From NCBI RefSeq assembly GCF_965118635.1, contig NZ_CBCPHV010000004.1:124001-188000 (forward strand): a stretch of 64,000 nt of DNA, in the 5' to 3' direction. The position numbers and the translations under genes are program-made. The stretch comes from Empedobacter brevis_A. Its GTDB lineage: Bacteria; Bacteroidota; Bacteroidia; Flavobacteriales; Weeksellaceae. Below, in pieces: positions 1 to 9,047 of the stretch (the stretch's first letter is position 1; each line of letters opens with the position of its first letter). The notes under the pieces are model-generated. The model did no database searches. It saw only the letters and a program-made list of their open reading frames with translations, and was not told the DNA's origin.

Positions 1-888
1 GTCTTTTAGGTAGCTTTTCGCTTTGTCATAATCTTGCGTAAAACCAAGAACATAACCTCCGCCACCAGAACCGCAAAGTTTTAAATAATACGTATCTGTA
101 TCAATTCCAGTCTTCCAAGCATTTACCAATTTTTGAGGAATCATTGGTCTGAAATGTTCATATCCCCAAGCTGATAATTTCTGAAGATTTGAAAAAAGTG
201 GATTATATTCACCTTTCACAAAGTTTTCAATACAAGCGTTGTTGTATTTGATAAATTCCTCTTTCAATGTTTTGCGGAAACCTTCTTTTTTCATTTTCTC
301 GAAGAAAATATGAATCATTGGTGCTGTTTCTCCTGGTGTTCCTGAATTAATTAAGAAAACTGCTCCTTTTCCGTCAACATTTACAGAAGGCAAGCCAATT
401 GTCGAAATATCATCTTTTGATTGAATTAACAAAGGAATATTCATGTAGCAAATCAAAGGATCAATTCCTGAGCTTTTTCCATGAAAGTGAGATTCTAAGT
501 TCCCAAAAAGGGCTTTTAATTCACTGATTTTTTCTTTGTTTAAATTTTGATTGATGTCAATTTTATCCAAAGCATATTTGTCATAAATAGCAGCAACCAA
601 AGCGCCAGAACTACCTACGCCGTATCCTTGAGGAATATTAGAATCGAAGTACATTCCGTTTGCAACATCTTCCGAAAAAGATTTTGTGTCAAAAGTATCG
701 GAAAAATTTTCTTCCAAAAATTTTGCATAATTTTTCAGGTGAGCGTTTGATTCTTCTGCAATATCAGAAGGTTCAAATTTTAATGCGCCTTGATAAAAAT
801 TATAAGGAATCGTTAATCCTTTCGAGTTCTCAATAATTCCATATTCGCCAAAAAGTAAGATTTTGGCATAAAATAATGGGTTCTTCAT
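1..888 (-). CDS. Mevalonate kinase-like GHMP kinase (3' end cut by window)
   Basis: The reverse strand reads an open frame of 296 codons from ATG at 888 that runs off the left edge. It begins with the strand typical of the family (KILLFGEYGII, residues 9-19), carries the GHMP ATP-binding motif PQGYGVGSSGAL at residues 86-97, and near the end has the glycine-rich third motif CGSGGGGYVLGF. The family phosphorylates mevalonate with ATP in isopentenyl diphosphate synthesis in the cytoplasm. Flavobacterial mevalonate kinases are a little over 300 residues, so only a few C-terminal residues are missing. Another GHMP kinase is possible, but the mevalonate route is expected in this group and fits the motif spacing. 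Confidence 0.85.
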   Translation of the reverse strand, partial: MKNPLFYAKILLFGEYGIIENSKGLTIPYNFYQGALKFEPSDIAEESNAHLKNYAKFLEENFSDTFDTKSFSEDVANGMYFDSNIPQGYGVGSSGALVAAIYDKYALDKIDINQNLNKEKISELKALFGNLESHFHGKSSGIDPLICYMNIPLLIQSKDDISTIGLPSVNVDGKGAVFLINSGTPGETAPMIHIFFEKMKKEGFRKTLKEEFIKYNNACIENFVKGEYNPLFSNLQKLSAWGYEHFRPMIPQKLVNAWKTGIDTDTYYLKLCGSGGGGYVLGFTQDYDKAKSYLKD

Positions 889-1118
889 TCAATGCTAAAA
901 TTGGTACTGCAAATCTACAAAATTTAAGCCATTATTTTTAAAGTTTGAACAAGAGTTTGTTTTAAAAAATTGTAAATCATATTATTTTTGGTTTATTACT
1001 TGCAATAAGAATATATGTAGACTAATTATTTTAAAATAAATTGATTAAATTTTAATTAATAATGAAGGATTTTAATTGAATTAGTTTTAAAAATAGAGAA
1101 TTAATGTATTAAAATATA

Positions 1119-1126
1119 TAAATTTG
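1119..1126 (+). promoter_or_regulatory. TAnnTTTG -7 promoter element, leaderless arrangement
   Basis: TAAATTTG matches the Bacteroidota -7 consensus and ends exactly four bases before the ATG at 1131. Transcription would be expected to start at or next to the start codon, giving a leaderless message. Confidence 0.6.
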
Positions 1127-1130
1127 TGCC

Positions 1131-1787
1131 ATGTATATCACCGATTATCTATCGAACGAGATTAAACCAGGAAAAGTTACTTCTTCTCCAAGTCAACTTT
1201 TAAAAGTTGTACAAGAGAACAAATTAACGCATTTACCTTTGTTTAAAGGATTGGATTTTGTTGGAAATATTTCTGAAGAAGATTTGATAGAATTATCAAT
1301 TGACGATGAAAAAGTAGATTATACGTCGTATTTAGAAAGTTTTCACCTTACTGAATCGAGTACTTTTTTAGATGCAATTCAGATGATGTACGCGAATCAG
1401 GCGAATATCTTACCTATTATTAACGAACAATTCCGATATATTGGTTTTATAACAGAAACGGATATTATCAACACGCTTGCAAATTTTCCTTTTGTTGCTG
1501 CGCAAGGCGTTTCGATGCTAGTTTCTATAGCAGAAAAAGATTTGTCGATGACAGCAATTTCTAATATTATTGAAGTGAATAATGGAAAAATATTAGGAAT
1601 GATGATTGTTGGAAATAAAGAGGATAGTGTTTATGTTTTGCTAAAATTTAGTTCGTCGAATTTGCTGGCGATTGGCGAAACATTTGAGCGCTATGGATAT
1701 CAAGTGATTCAAAAATTTTATAATGACGAAAAACAAGAATTACTACAAAGTCGTTATGCACAATTGTTAAAATATATGAATACCTAA
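1131..1787 (+). CDS. CBS domain-pair protein
   Basis: This 218-residue protein has two CBS-like segments: residues about 1-55 (TSSPSQLLKVV, LPLFKGLDFVGNISEEDL) and about 70-120 (TFLDAIQMMYANQANILPIINEQFRYIGFITETDI). The rest is an ACT-like or unassigned tail. CBS pairs usually bind adenosine nucleotides and act as regulatory modules. Its TAA stop overlaps the ATG of NAD kinase by one base, so the two are translationally coupled. A link to nucleotide sensing for NAD kinase is attractive but is inference. The ATG is chosen because a promoter element ends four bases upstream. Confidence 0.8.
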   Translation: MYITDYLSNEIKPGKVTSSPSQLLKVVQENKLTHLPLFKGLDFVGNISEEDLIELSIDDEKVDYTSYLESFHLTESSTFLDAIQMMYANQANILPIINEQFRYIGFITETDIINTLANFPFVAAQGVSMLVSIAEKDLSMTAISNIIEVNNGKILGMMIVGNKEDSVYVLLKFSSSNLLAIGETFERYGYQVIQKFYNDEKQELLQSRYAQLLKYMNT

Positions 1788-2671
1788 TGATAAAAGTTGC
1801 ACTTTTTGGACAAAAAACAAGTACGTCTTTAGCGAATATTATTCCACCATTTATTAATTATTTAGTTCAAAATGAAATTACTTTTTGTGTTGAACAAAAT
1901 TTTCTTCAAATCTTAAAAGAAACAACTAGTTTTGATTCTGAGAATATAGAAACGTATACTTCTTACGAAGATCTTGATAAGTCAGTTAAATTTTTATTCA
2001 GTTTCGGAGGCGATGGAACAATATTATCAGCAACAACAATTGTACAAGATTCTAATATTCCAATTATTGGAGTAAATACTGGACGTTTAGGTTTTTTAGC
2101 AACAATCAATAAAAGTGTGTTGTTGGAACAAATGGATAGTTTTTTCAATGATGAATATAATATCATTCCAAGAACTTTATTGACGGTTAAAAGAAGTGAC
2201 GGAGTAGAAATTGAAAATAATTTTGCAATTAACGAAGTTACTGTTGTACGTCGTGAAACAACAAGCATGATTACGGTAGATGCTTATTTGAATAATGAAT
2301 TTCTAAACTCTTTTTGGTCAGATGGATTAATTATCTCAACACCAACAGGTTCTACAGGATATTCTTTAAGCTGTGGAGGTCCTATTGTACATCCATCTAA
2401 TCAAAATTTTATCATAACACCAGTTGCACCACATAATTTGAATGTTCGTCCATTGGTTGTTTCTGAAAACGAAAAAATAGGCTTAAAAATAAGAAGTCGT
2501 GCCAATGAATATTTCTTATCATTAGATTCACGTAACTTTCCTTTAACAACTGATGTCGAATTAACCATACAAAAAGCAAATTTCAAAATCTTGATCGTTG
2601 AAGCTATTGATGCTACTTATTTTACAACTTTGAGAGAAAAAATGCTTTGGGGTTCAGATAAAAGGAATTAA
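1787..2671 (+). CDS. nadK: NAD kinase
   Basis: This 294-residue cytoplasmic enzyme makes NADP from NAD and ATP. The diagnostic GGDGT motif is at residues 74-78 (SFGGDGTIL), the NE/D motif lies in FAINEVTVVRR around residue 150, and the glycine-rich TPTGSTGYSLS follows near residue 185. The length is normal for bacterial NAD kinases. It starts within the stop of the CBS gene and is followed by the outer-membrane gene at 2790 after about 120 bases holding a separate promoter. Confidence 0.96.
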   Translation: MIKVALFGQKTSTSLANIIPPFINYLVQNEITFCVEQNFLQILKETTSFDSENIETYTSYEDLDKSVKFLFSFGGDGTILSATTIVQDSNIPIIGVNTGRLGFLATINKSVLLEQMDSFFNDEYNIIPRTLLTVKRSDGVEIENNFAINEVTVVRRETTSMITVDAYLNNEFLNSFWSDGLIISTPTGSTGYSLSCGGPIVHPSNQNFIITPVAPHNLNVRPLVVSENEKIGLKIRSRANEYFLSLDSRNFPLTTDVELTIQKANFKILIVEAIDATYFTTLREKMLWGSDKRN

Positions 2672-2730
2672 AAATTACAATAAAACTTCTTAATTTTTGT
2701 TAAATCAGTTACGTTGAATTGACTTTTGTT

Positions 2731-2738
2731 TATATTTG
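2731..2738 (+). promoter_or_regulatory. TAnnTTTG -7 promoter element
   Basis: TATATTTG lies 51 bases before the ATG at 2790, in the gap after NAD kinase. It likely starts the transcript of the envelope gene run that follows. Confidence 0.55.
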
Positions 2739-2789
2739 TTCGAATTTAGAAAGAAGAAAAAGCAAAAGCCGAAAAAATAACACAACATT

Positions 2790-3581
2790 ATGATGAGATT
2801 ATTTTTATTCGTTTTTACATTGTGTTTGTCGCAAATTATGTTTGCGCAAAGACATGAACTCGGAATTTTTGCTGGAGGGGCAAATGTGATAGGAGATGTT
2901 GGGAAATCCAGCTATATCAATCCATTTCCTACAAAAACGGAATCAGGAGGAAAAATTTTCTTGCCTATTTCTATTGGAGGATTATATCGTTTTAATATCA
3001 ATCCACAAATGGGGTTTAGAGCTAATATTTCTTATTCTAAAGTTGCTGCAGGCGACCATCGTTCGAAAGAGCAATATAAAATTGATCGAAATAAAAATTT
3101 TCGAAATAATATAATAGAAGGGTCTTTGATGTTTGAGTATAATTTCTTTAATATCAATGATGATCAAGAAAATGCACAATCACCATACATTTTTGTTGGA
3201 ATTGGCGCTTTTTCAGCAAAAGGGAAAGAATACGATTACGATAGTACTGTTTCAACAGAATATCCGTATGGGAAAATCATTGAAAAAACAAAATATAATA
3301 CAGATTTATCAATTCCTTTCGGAGTTGGATATAAAGTAAGATTCAATTACAATTGGATTTTATCTTTTGAGACAGGAGTTCGTTATACGAATGTTGATTA
3401 TATTGATTATAATAGAGGTAAATTCTCTGAAAGATTTAAGGAAGCAATAGCAGATGGGACTTTGTCTAAAGATGAATATAATAAACGAGTGTACGGAAAT
3501 ACATCGAATAATGATTGGTATGTCTTGACAGGAGTTTCCTTGACATATAGTTTTGGAAGACCTGCATGTTATTGTGATTAA
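2790..3581 (+). CDS. DUF6089-type outer-membrane beta-barrel protein
   Basis: The 263-residue product has an N-terminal signal peptide (LFLFVFTLCLSQIMFAQ, cleavage after about residue 19). Alternating hydrophobic strands and a C-terminal barrel-like segment (WYVLTGVSLTYSFG) follow, ending in PACYCD. Homologs at this position between NAD kinase and uppS in flavobacteria are annotated as DUF6089 or porin-family proteins; their function is unknown. A paired ATG at 2790/2793 leaves the start ambiguous by one codon. It sits five bases before uppS and is probably cotranscribed with it. Confidence 0.8.
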   Translation: MMRLFLFVFTLCLSQIMFAQRHELGIFAGGANVIGDVGKSSYINPFPTKTESGGKIFLPISIGGLYRFNINPQMGFRANISYSKVAAGDHRSKEQYKIDRNKNFRNNIIEGSLMFEYNFFNINDDQENAQSPYIFVGIGAFSAKGKEYDYDSTVSTEYPYGKIIEKTKYNTDLSIPFGVGYKVRFNYNWILSFETGVRYTNVDYIDYNRGKFSERFKEAIADGTLSKDEYNKRVYGNTSNNDWYVLTGVSLTYSFGRPACYCD

Positions 3582-3586
3582 AAAGA

Positions 3587-4336
3587 ATGGAAATTAGTTT
3601 AGTAGAACAAATAGATAAAAATAATATACCTAATCATGTCGCCATTATTATGGATGGAAATGGTAGGTGGGCAAAGAAGAATGGCAAAGAAAGAACATTT
3701 GGACACAAAAGTTCTTTGGGAGCTGTACGTTCTTCAATTGAAACTTGTCGAAAATTAGGTATAAAACATCTTACACTTTACGCATTTTCTACTGAAAATT
3801 GGAATCGTCCAAAATTAGAAGTCAATGTTTTAATGACTTTATTAAGTTCTGCAATTAAGGACGAGATAAATGAATTACACAAAAATGGAATTCGATTAAA
3901 TGTGATTGGAGATTTATCAAAATTACCCAAAAAAGCATATAACGATTTGAAAAAAGCAATGGAAAAAACAAAAGACAATACGGATTGTGTTTTGACATTA
4001 GCATTAAGCTATGGTTCTAAAGAAGAGCTTTTAAATGCTATAAAATCTATTGCAAAAAAATACAAAGACGGTGAAATATCCGACAATGATTTTAATGAAG
4101 AATTAGTTCATCAAAACTTATATACACATGATTTGCCAATGGTAGATCTTATGATTAGAACAAGCGGAGAAACCAGAATTAGTAACTTTTTGTTATGGCA
4201 GATTGCTTATGCAGAATTATATTTTACTGAGGTTTTTTGGCCAGATTTTAACGAAGAGGAATTTTACAAAGCAATTTTAAATTATCAAAATCGAGAACGT
4301 AGATTTGGTAAGATAAGCGAGCAACTAATGAGCTAA
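3587..4336 (+). CDS. uppS: Isoprenyl (undecaprenyl diphosphate) transferase
   Basis: UppS condenses isopentenyl diphosphate units in the cis configuration to make the C55 lipid carrier for peptidoglycan and polysaccharide synthesis. The sequence shows the signature HVAIIMDGNGRWAKK with catalytic Asp23. It also has RTFGHK, the ALSYGSKEEL segment and the C-terminal RTSGETRISNFLLWQ block near residues 194-208. At 249 residues the length is standard. It lies between the barrel gene and bamA with gaps of 5 and 20 bases, which suggests one operon for outer-membrane and cell-wall assembly. Confidence 0.97.
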   Translation: MEISLVEQIDKNNIPNHVAIIMDGNGRWAKKNGKERTFGHKSSLGAVRSSIETCRKLGIKHLTLYAFSTENWNRPKLEVNVLMTLLSSAIKDEINELHKNGIRLNVIGDLSKLPKKAYNDLKKAMEKTKDNTDCVLTLALSYGSKEELLNAIKSIAKKYKDGEISDNDFNEELVHQNLYTHDLPMVDLMIRTSGETRISNFLLWQIAYAELYFTEVFWPDFNEEEFYKAILNYQNRERRFGKISEQLMS

Positions 4337-4356
4337 TTGAACTGAAATAGAGGATT

Positions 4357-6879
4357 ATGAAGAAAATTTTTTGGACAATGTGTATGCTTGGTGCTTACAT
4401 GGCGCAGGCGCAAATCGTAGATTCTACGAAAACCATTGATTCAACACAACAAGATAAATTTGTCTTAGATTATACAAATGCACGAACTTTTAAATTAAAA
4501 GATATCGTTGTAACAGGTGAAACTAAATATTCTAAGAATCAAATTATTCGATATGCTGGTTTTGCAATCGGCGAAGAAATAGAATTACCAGGCACAAAAG
4601 TAAATAATGCTGTAAAAAAATTATGGAGATCTAATATTTTCTCTGACATAGATTTGTATGTAGATAAAATAGAAGGTGACGAAGTAACTTTAGAGCTTGC
4701 CTTGGTTTCAGTTCCTAGTTTAGGAGAAATTAAGATTAACGGTGTGAAAAAATCACAACGCGAAGATTTAATCAAACAAAATAAATTAAATCCAGGCGTT
4801 AAGGTCACACAAAGTTTAATCAATACGACAAATAATAAAATCAAAGATTATTATACAGGTAAAGGTTATCCAAATACGACAATTAATGTAGATCGTCAAC
4901 CCGTTTCTGGAAAAGAGGAAGAGGAAAACATCACATTGAATGTAAATCGTGGAGAGCGTGTGAAGATTAAGAAAATTATTTTCGAAGGAAATGAAAATTT
5001 AACTTCAGCTCGTTTGCGTAAAAAAGGGATGAAAAATACCAAGCAAAAATCACTTAACATCTTCAAATCATCTAAAATGATCCCTGAAAAATTTCAGGAA
5101 GATTTAAAAACAGTGGTTGATGAATATAAATCTGTTGGTTTTAGAGACGCAAAAGTTGATTCATACAACATTGAAAAAGTTGATGATAAAAACTTAATAG
5201 TTAAAATTAAAGTGAGTGAAGGAAAACCATACTACTTAGGTGATGTAACGTTTTCTGGAAACTCTATTTATACTTCAGATCAATTGCAACGAGTTTTCGG
5301 TTATAAAACAGGAGATCGTTACGACGCTGTAGGTATCAATAAAAAGATAGCAGGATCAGAGAAAGACGATGATATTTCTACTTTATATATGGATAGAGGG
5401 TATTTATTTGCTCGTGCTATTCCAGTAGAAAAAAGTGTGAAAAATGATACAATCGATCTTGAGATTAAAGTTTTCGAAGGTACGCAGGCTACACTAAATA
5501 AAGTAATTATTAATGGTAATACAGAGGCGCACGATCATATTTTATATCGTGAGTTAAGAACAAAACCTGGAGATTTATTTTCTAAATCTGATATCAAACG
5601 TACTATGATGGAGTTGGCATCCTTAGGATATTTAGAGCCAACGCAAATTGTGCCAGATATTCAACCAAATCAAGAAAATAATACAGTTGATGTAGAATGG
5701 AAAGTAGCACCTAAATCATCTTCTCAAGTAGAGTTACAAGGAGGATATGGAGCAGGAACATTCATTGGTACATTAGGATTAACTTTTGGTAATTTCTCTT
5801 TGAAAAATATTTTCAATAGAAAAGCTTGGAAACCAATTCCAATGGGAGATGGACAACAATTATCATTACGAGCACAAGCTGGTAATGGATACAAAAACTA
5901 TAGTTTTTCTTTTGTAGAACCTTGGATTGGAGGTAAACGTCCAACCGCATTATCTACTTCTGTTTATTATTCTCAATATAGTTATAGAGATAGTTATGGA
6001 GAAAAAGCGAATTTAGATATCTTAGGAGCTTCTGTTGGTTTGACAAAGTTATTAACATGGCCAGACGATTATTTTAGATTATCAAACTCAATTGCATATC
6101 AACGTTATAATTTTGATAATTATAATATGTCAGTTGGAAATTTACAATATGAAAACGGTGCTTCTAACAACTTAAACTATACATTAGGTTTAACACGTAA
6201 CTCAGCTGGACCAGATCCAATTTTTCCTCAATCAGGATCAGAAATTAGTTTATCATTTACAACTACAGTTCCTTATTCTGCGATAAATAATAAGGATTAC
6301 ACAAACAAGTCTGATGTAGAAAAATTCAAATGGTTAGAATATTATAAATTCAAAGCTAAAGCATATTTCTACAAAGAATTAACAGGTAAATTAGTTTTAA
6401 AAGCTGGTGGAGAATTTGGAGTTTTAGGAACATATAACCGTAAAATTGGAACAATTCCTTTTGAGCGTTTCTACTTAGGAGGAACAGGACTTAATCAAAA
6501 TCGTTTTGACGGACGTGAGATTATTTCTTTAAGAGGTTATGAAGATGCAACAAACTCTGGTGGTCAAACAGGAGACATTACGCCAGAAGGAGGAGGAACG
6601 ATTTACAACAAATATTCATTAGAATTACGTTATCCTATTACAATGAGCCAAACAGCCAAAATTTATGCTTTAACTTTTGCTGAAGGCGGTAACGTTTGGA
6701 ACAATACAAGTGAATATAAACCATTCGAATTAAAACGTTCTGCAGGAGCAGGTGTTCGTATTTACATGCCAGCATTTGGTTTATTAGGATTTGATTTCGG
6801 ATATGGATTTGACAAAGGAACAAACCAAACAGAACGCTCTGGATGGCAAACTCACTTTATTATTGGACAACAATTCTAA
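4357..6879 (+). CDS. bamA: Outer membrane protein assembly factor BamA
   Basis: This 840-residue protein inserts beta-barrel proteins into the outer membrane. A signal peptide ends at about residue 18 (YMAQAQ). Several POTRA repeats span about residues 45-450; an example is the LGEIKINGVKK segment. A 16-strand barrel fills the rest, with the family motif around residues 720-745 (GREIISLRGYED) and a C-terminal aromatic end (HFIIGQQF). The next two genes encode Skp-like chaperones that deliver barrel proteins to BamA, a conserved arrangement. Confidence 0.96.
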   Translation: MKKIFWTMCMLGAYMAQAQIVDSTKTIDSTQQDKFVLDYTNARTFKLKDIVVTGETKYSKNQIIRYAGFAIGEEIELPGTKVNNAVKKLWRSNIFSDIDLYVDKIEGDEVTLELALVSVPSLGEIKINGVKKSQREDLIKQNKLNPGVKVTQSLINTTNNKIKDYYTGKGYPNTTINVDRQPVSGKEEEENITLNVNRGERVKIKKIIFEGNENLTSARLRKKGMKNTKQKSLNIFKSSKMIPEKFQEDLKTVVDEYKSVGFRDAKVDSYNIEKVDDKNLIVKIKVSEGKPYYLGDVTFSGNSIYTSDQLQRVFGYKTGDRYDAVGINKKIAGSEKDDDISTLYMDRGYLFARAIPVEKSVKNDTIDLEIKVFEGTQATLNKVIINGNTEAHDHILYRELRTKPGDLFSKSDIKRTMMELASLGYLEPTQIVPDIQPNQENNTVDVEWKVAPKSSSQVELQGGYGAGTFIGTLGLTFGNFSLKNIFNRKAWKPIPMGDGQQLSLRAQAGNGYKNYSFSFVEPWIGGKRPTALSTSVYYSQYSYRDSYGEKANLDILGASVGLTKLLTWPDDYFRLSNSIAYQRYNFDNYNMSVGNLQYENGASNNLNYTLGLTRNSAGPDPIFPQSGSEISLSFTTTVPYSAINNKDYTNKSDVEKFKWLEYYKFKAKAYFYKELTGKLVLKAGGEFGVLGTYNRKIGTIPFERFYLGGTGLNQNRFDGREIISLRGYEDATNSGGQTGDITPEGGGTIYNKYSLELRYPITMSQTAKIYALTFAEGGNVWNNTSEYKPFELKRSAGAGVRIYMPAFGLLGFDFGYGFDKGTNQTERSGWQTHFIIGQQF

Positions 6880-6939
6880 TAAATTGATTAAATTTGCTTA
6901 GAACGTTTGGCATAATTTTAGAATTAACACATTACAGAT

Positions 6940-7494
6940 ATGAAAAAATGGATTAGCTTTATAGCGTTGTTCTTTGGATTAGCAAGTTTTTCTTTTGCAC
7001 AAAGATTTTGTTATGTAGACAGTCAGTATATTTTAGAAAATTTACCAGAATATACTTCATCACAAAACAAATTAAAATCTCAAACAGAATCTTGGCAAAA
7101 AGAAATTGAGCAAAAAAAAGAGAACTTAGCAAAATTACAAGCTGAATTTGAAGCTGAAAAAATTCTATTAACTGCAGAACAAGTTAAAGAACAAGAAAAA
7201 AAGCTTGCAGATGAAGTAAATGCTGTAAGAGTTTTGCAAGATAAAAGATATGGTCCAAATGGAGATTTAGTAAATTTGAGACGTTCAATGGTAAAACCAT
7301 TACAAGATCAAATTTATAATGCAACAAAAGAAGTTGCAGACAAACGTGGATATGGTTTTGTTTTTGATAAAGGAAGTGATTTAATTATGATTTATACGGA
7401 TCCAAAATTTGATATAAGTAGAGAAGTTTTACATACTTTAAGACCAGAATTAAAACCAAATAATTCAAATTCTAAATCAAAACCAAAAAAATAA
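6940..7494 (+). CDS. OmpH/Skp-family periplasmic chaperone, copy 1
   Basis: The 184-residue product has a signal peptide (ALFFGLASFSFAQ). The start of the mature protein is typical for the family (RFCYVDSQYILENLPEY). A charged coiled coil of Lys/Glu/Gln occupies about residues 45-110. Skp trimers hold unfolded outer-membrane proteins in the periplasm. The C-terminus is an unusual Asn/Ser/Lys/Pro tail. It follows bamA by 60 bases and precedes a paralog, so the pair was probably made by tandem duplication. Confidence 0.9.
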   Translation: MKKWISFIALFFGLASFSFAQRFCYVDSQYILENLPEYTSSQNKLKSQTESWQKEIEQKKENLAKLQAEFEAEKILLTAEQVKEQEKKLADEVNAVRVLQDKRYGPNGDLVNLRRSMVKPLQDQIYNATKEVADKRGYGFVFDKGSDLIMIYTDPKFDISREVLHTLRPELKPNNSNSKSKPKK

Positions 7495-7553
7495 AAGAAC
7501 ACAAGTAATACAATAGAAAATAAATTTAAAACAAATTACAAATTAGACTAGAA

Positions 7554-8069
7554 ATGAAACAAATTAGATTGATAGCAGTATTTACAATGATGGTTTTCGG
7601 AAGCGTTTTATCTTTCGCTCAAGAAATTGCACATATTGATACGCAAGCAGTAATTGAATCAATGCCTGCATACAAAAAAGCAGAGTCAGATTTACAAGCA
7701 TTAGGTAAAAAACACGAAGAAGCTATTGCTAAATTACAAGCAGACTATAAAACTTTTATGGAAACTGCTCAAAAAGATTTAGCTGGTAAATCACCTGAAG
7801 AGCAACAAAAATTAATTGCTGCTAATAAATACCAAGAAAAAGAGCAAGAAATGCAAAAGAAATACGAAACTTATGCAAAAGCTGCTCAAGATGAAATGCA
7901 AGCAAAAGAAAAAGCTTTAATGGATCCAATCGAAAAAAGAGTAATGGATGCAATTAACGCTGCGGCTGCTAAAAAAGGTGTTAAATACGTTTTACCTGCG
8001 GGTGTTTTAGTTTACAAAGCTGGAGGTTATGACTTATTAAACGATGTTAAAAAAGAATTAGGATTATAA
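7554..8069 (+). CDS. OmpH/Skp-family periplasmic chaperone, copy 2
   Basis: The 171-residue product has a signal peptide (MMVFGSVLSFAQ) followed by EIAHIDTQAVIESMPAYKKA, which is the OmpH start. A Gln/Lys/Glu-rich coiled coil spans about residues 45-125, and the C-terminal GVKYVLPAGVLVYKAGG ends the domain. It is the last gene before a strong hairpin terminator. It is more conventional than copy 1, lacking the basic C-terminal extension. Confidence 0.92.
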   Translation: MKQIRLIAVFTMMVFGSVLSFAQEIAHIDTQAVIESMPAYKKAESDLQALGKKHEEAIAKLQADYKTFMETAQKDLAGKSPEEQQKLIAANKYQEKEQEMQKKYETYAKAAQDEMQAKEKALMDPIEKRVMDAINAAAAKKGVKYVLPAGVLVYKAGGYDLLNDVKKELGL

Positions 8070-8091
8070 TTTCAATAATTATTAATATCTT

Positions 8092-8118
8092 AAAGCCACT
8101 ATTTTAGTGGCTTTTTTT
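8092..8118 (+). terminator. Intrinsic terminator after the bamA-ompH run
   Basis: AAAGCCACTA and TAGTGGCTTT form a 10-bp stem with a 3-base loop, followed by a T run. It ends four bases before the rfbD start. Confidence 0.85.
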
Positions 8119-8122
8119 ATAT

Positions 8123-8980
8123 ATGAAAAGAATTTTAGTTACCGGAGCAAATGGTCAGTTAGGACAATCCATCTTAGAACAATCAAAAAAATACAAAGAC
8201 ATTGAATGTTTTTTTGTGACCAGAAATGAGTTAGATATTACCAATGAAGATTTAATAAATTATTATTTCGAAGATAAATCCTTCGATGTTGTTGTCAATT
8301 GTGCAGCTTATACTGCAGTTGATAAAGCTGAAGATGACAAAGAGAATGCTTATTTAGTGAATGCGAAAGCAACAGAATTTTTAGCAAAAATTACGAAAGC
8401 TAAAGAAATCCCACTTATTCATATCTCAACAGATTATGTGTTTGATGGAACAGAATCTAAACCTCATTTAGAAACTGATCAAACAAATCCAATTGGAGTT
8501 TATGGTCAAACAAAGTTAGAAGGAGAAAAATTTGCTTTAGAAAACAATCCTAAAACAATTATTCTAAGAACATCTTGGGTATATTCTCGTTTTGGAAATA
8601 ACTTCGTTAAAACAATGCTTAGATTGTTTAAAGAGAAAGATTCTATTGCTGTGGTTGCAGATCAAATTGGTTCCCCAACAAATGCTATTGATTTGGCTGA
8701 TGCAATTCTAACGATTATTTCAAAAGATAAATTTGAATATGGAATTTTTAATTATTCAAATGAAGGAGAATGTTCTTGGTTTGATTTTGCTCAGAAAATT
8801 AAAGAATTTTCGAATTCTACAATCGAAATCGATCCTGTTCCAACTTCTGCTTATCCTACAAAAGCAAAACGTCCTGCGTATAGTTTGCTGGATAAAACGA
8901 AGATAAAAGAAGTTTATCAACTTGATATTCCAACTTGGGAAGATAGTTTGAAAGAAGAGTTGAAGTATTTGATTATTTAA
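8123..8980 (+). CDS. rfbD: dTDP-4-dehydrorhamnose reductase
   Basis: This 285-residue extended short-chain dehydrogenase reduces dTDP-4-dehydrorhamnose to dTDP-L-rhamnose for surface polysaccharide. The NAD(P)-binding motif ILVTGANGQLGQSI is at residues 4-17. The catalytic YxxxK reads YGQTKLEGE near residue 130, and the Thr/Ser site is in STDYVFDG. Flanking sequence has no other rhamnose genes, so rfbABC must be elsewhere. An ATG at 8144 or earlier would break the Rossmann motif, so the start at 8123 is firm. Confidence 0.93.
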   Translation: MKRILVTGANGQLGQSILEQSKKYKDIECFFVTRNELDITNEDLINYYFEDKSFDVVVNCAAYTAVDKAEDDKENAYLVNAKATEFLAKITKAKEIPLIHISTDYVFDGTESKPHLETDQTNPIGVYGQTKLEGEKFALENNPKTIILRTSWVYSRFGNNFVKTMLRLFKEKDSIAVVADQIGSPTNAIDLADAILTIISKDKFEYGIFNYSNEGECSWFDFAQKIKEFSNSTIEIDPVPTSAYPTKAKRPAYSLLDKTKIKEVYQLDIPTWEDSLKEELKYLII

Positions 8981-8996
8981 TCTTAAATTTTAAGAT

Positions 8997-9030
8997 AAAA
9001 AAAGCTCGAGAAATTTTCTCGAGCTTTTAT
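8997..9030. terminator. Bidirectional terminator between rfbD and serS
   Basis: A stem built on AAAGCTCGAGAAA and its complement is flanked by an A run and a T run, so it can serve both converging genes. The same AAAAGCTC...GAGCTTTT frame recurs near 26913, 39738, 42676 and 53216. Confidence 0.85.
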
Positions 9031-9047
9031 TTTATCTATTATTTTGA

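Noticed and set aside
547..750. 67-codon plus-strand frame
   Set aside because: It is a shadow of the mevalonate kinase-like gene, which reads on the reverse strand from 888 and has clear GHMP motifs.
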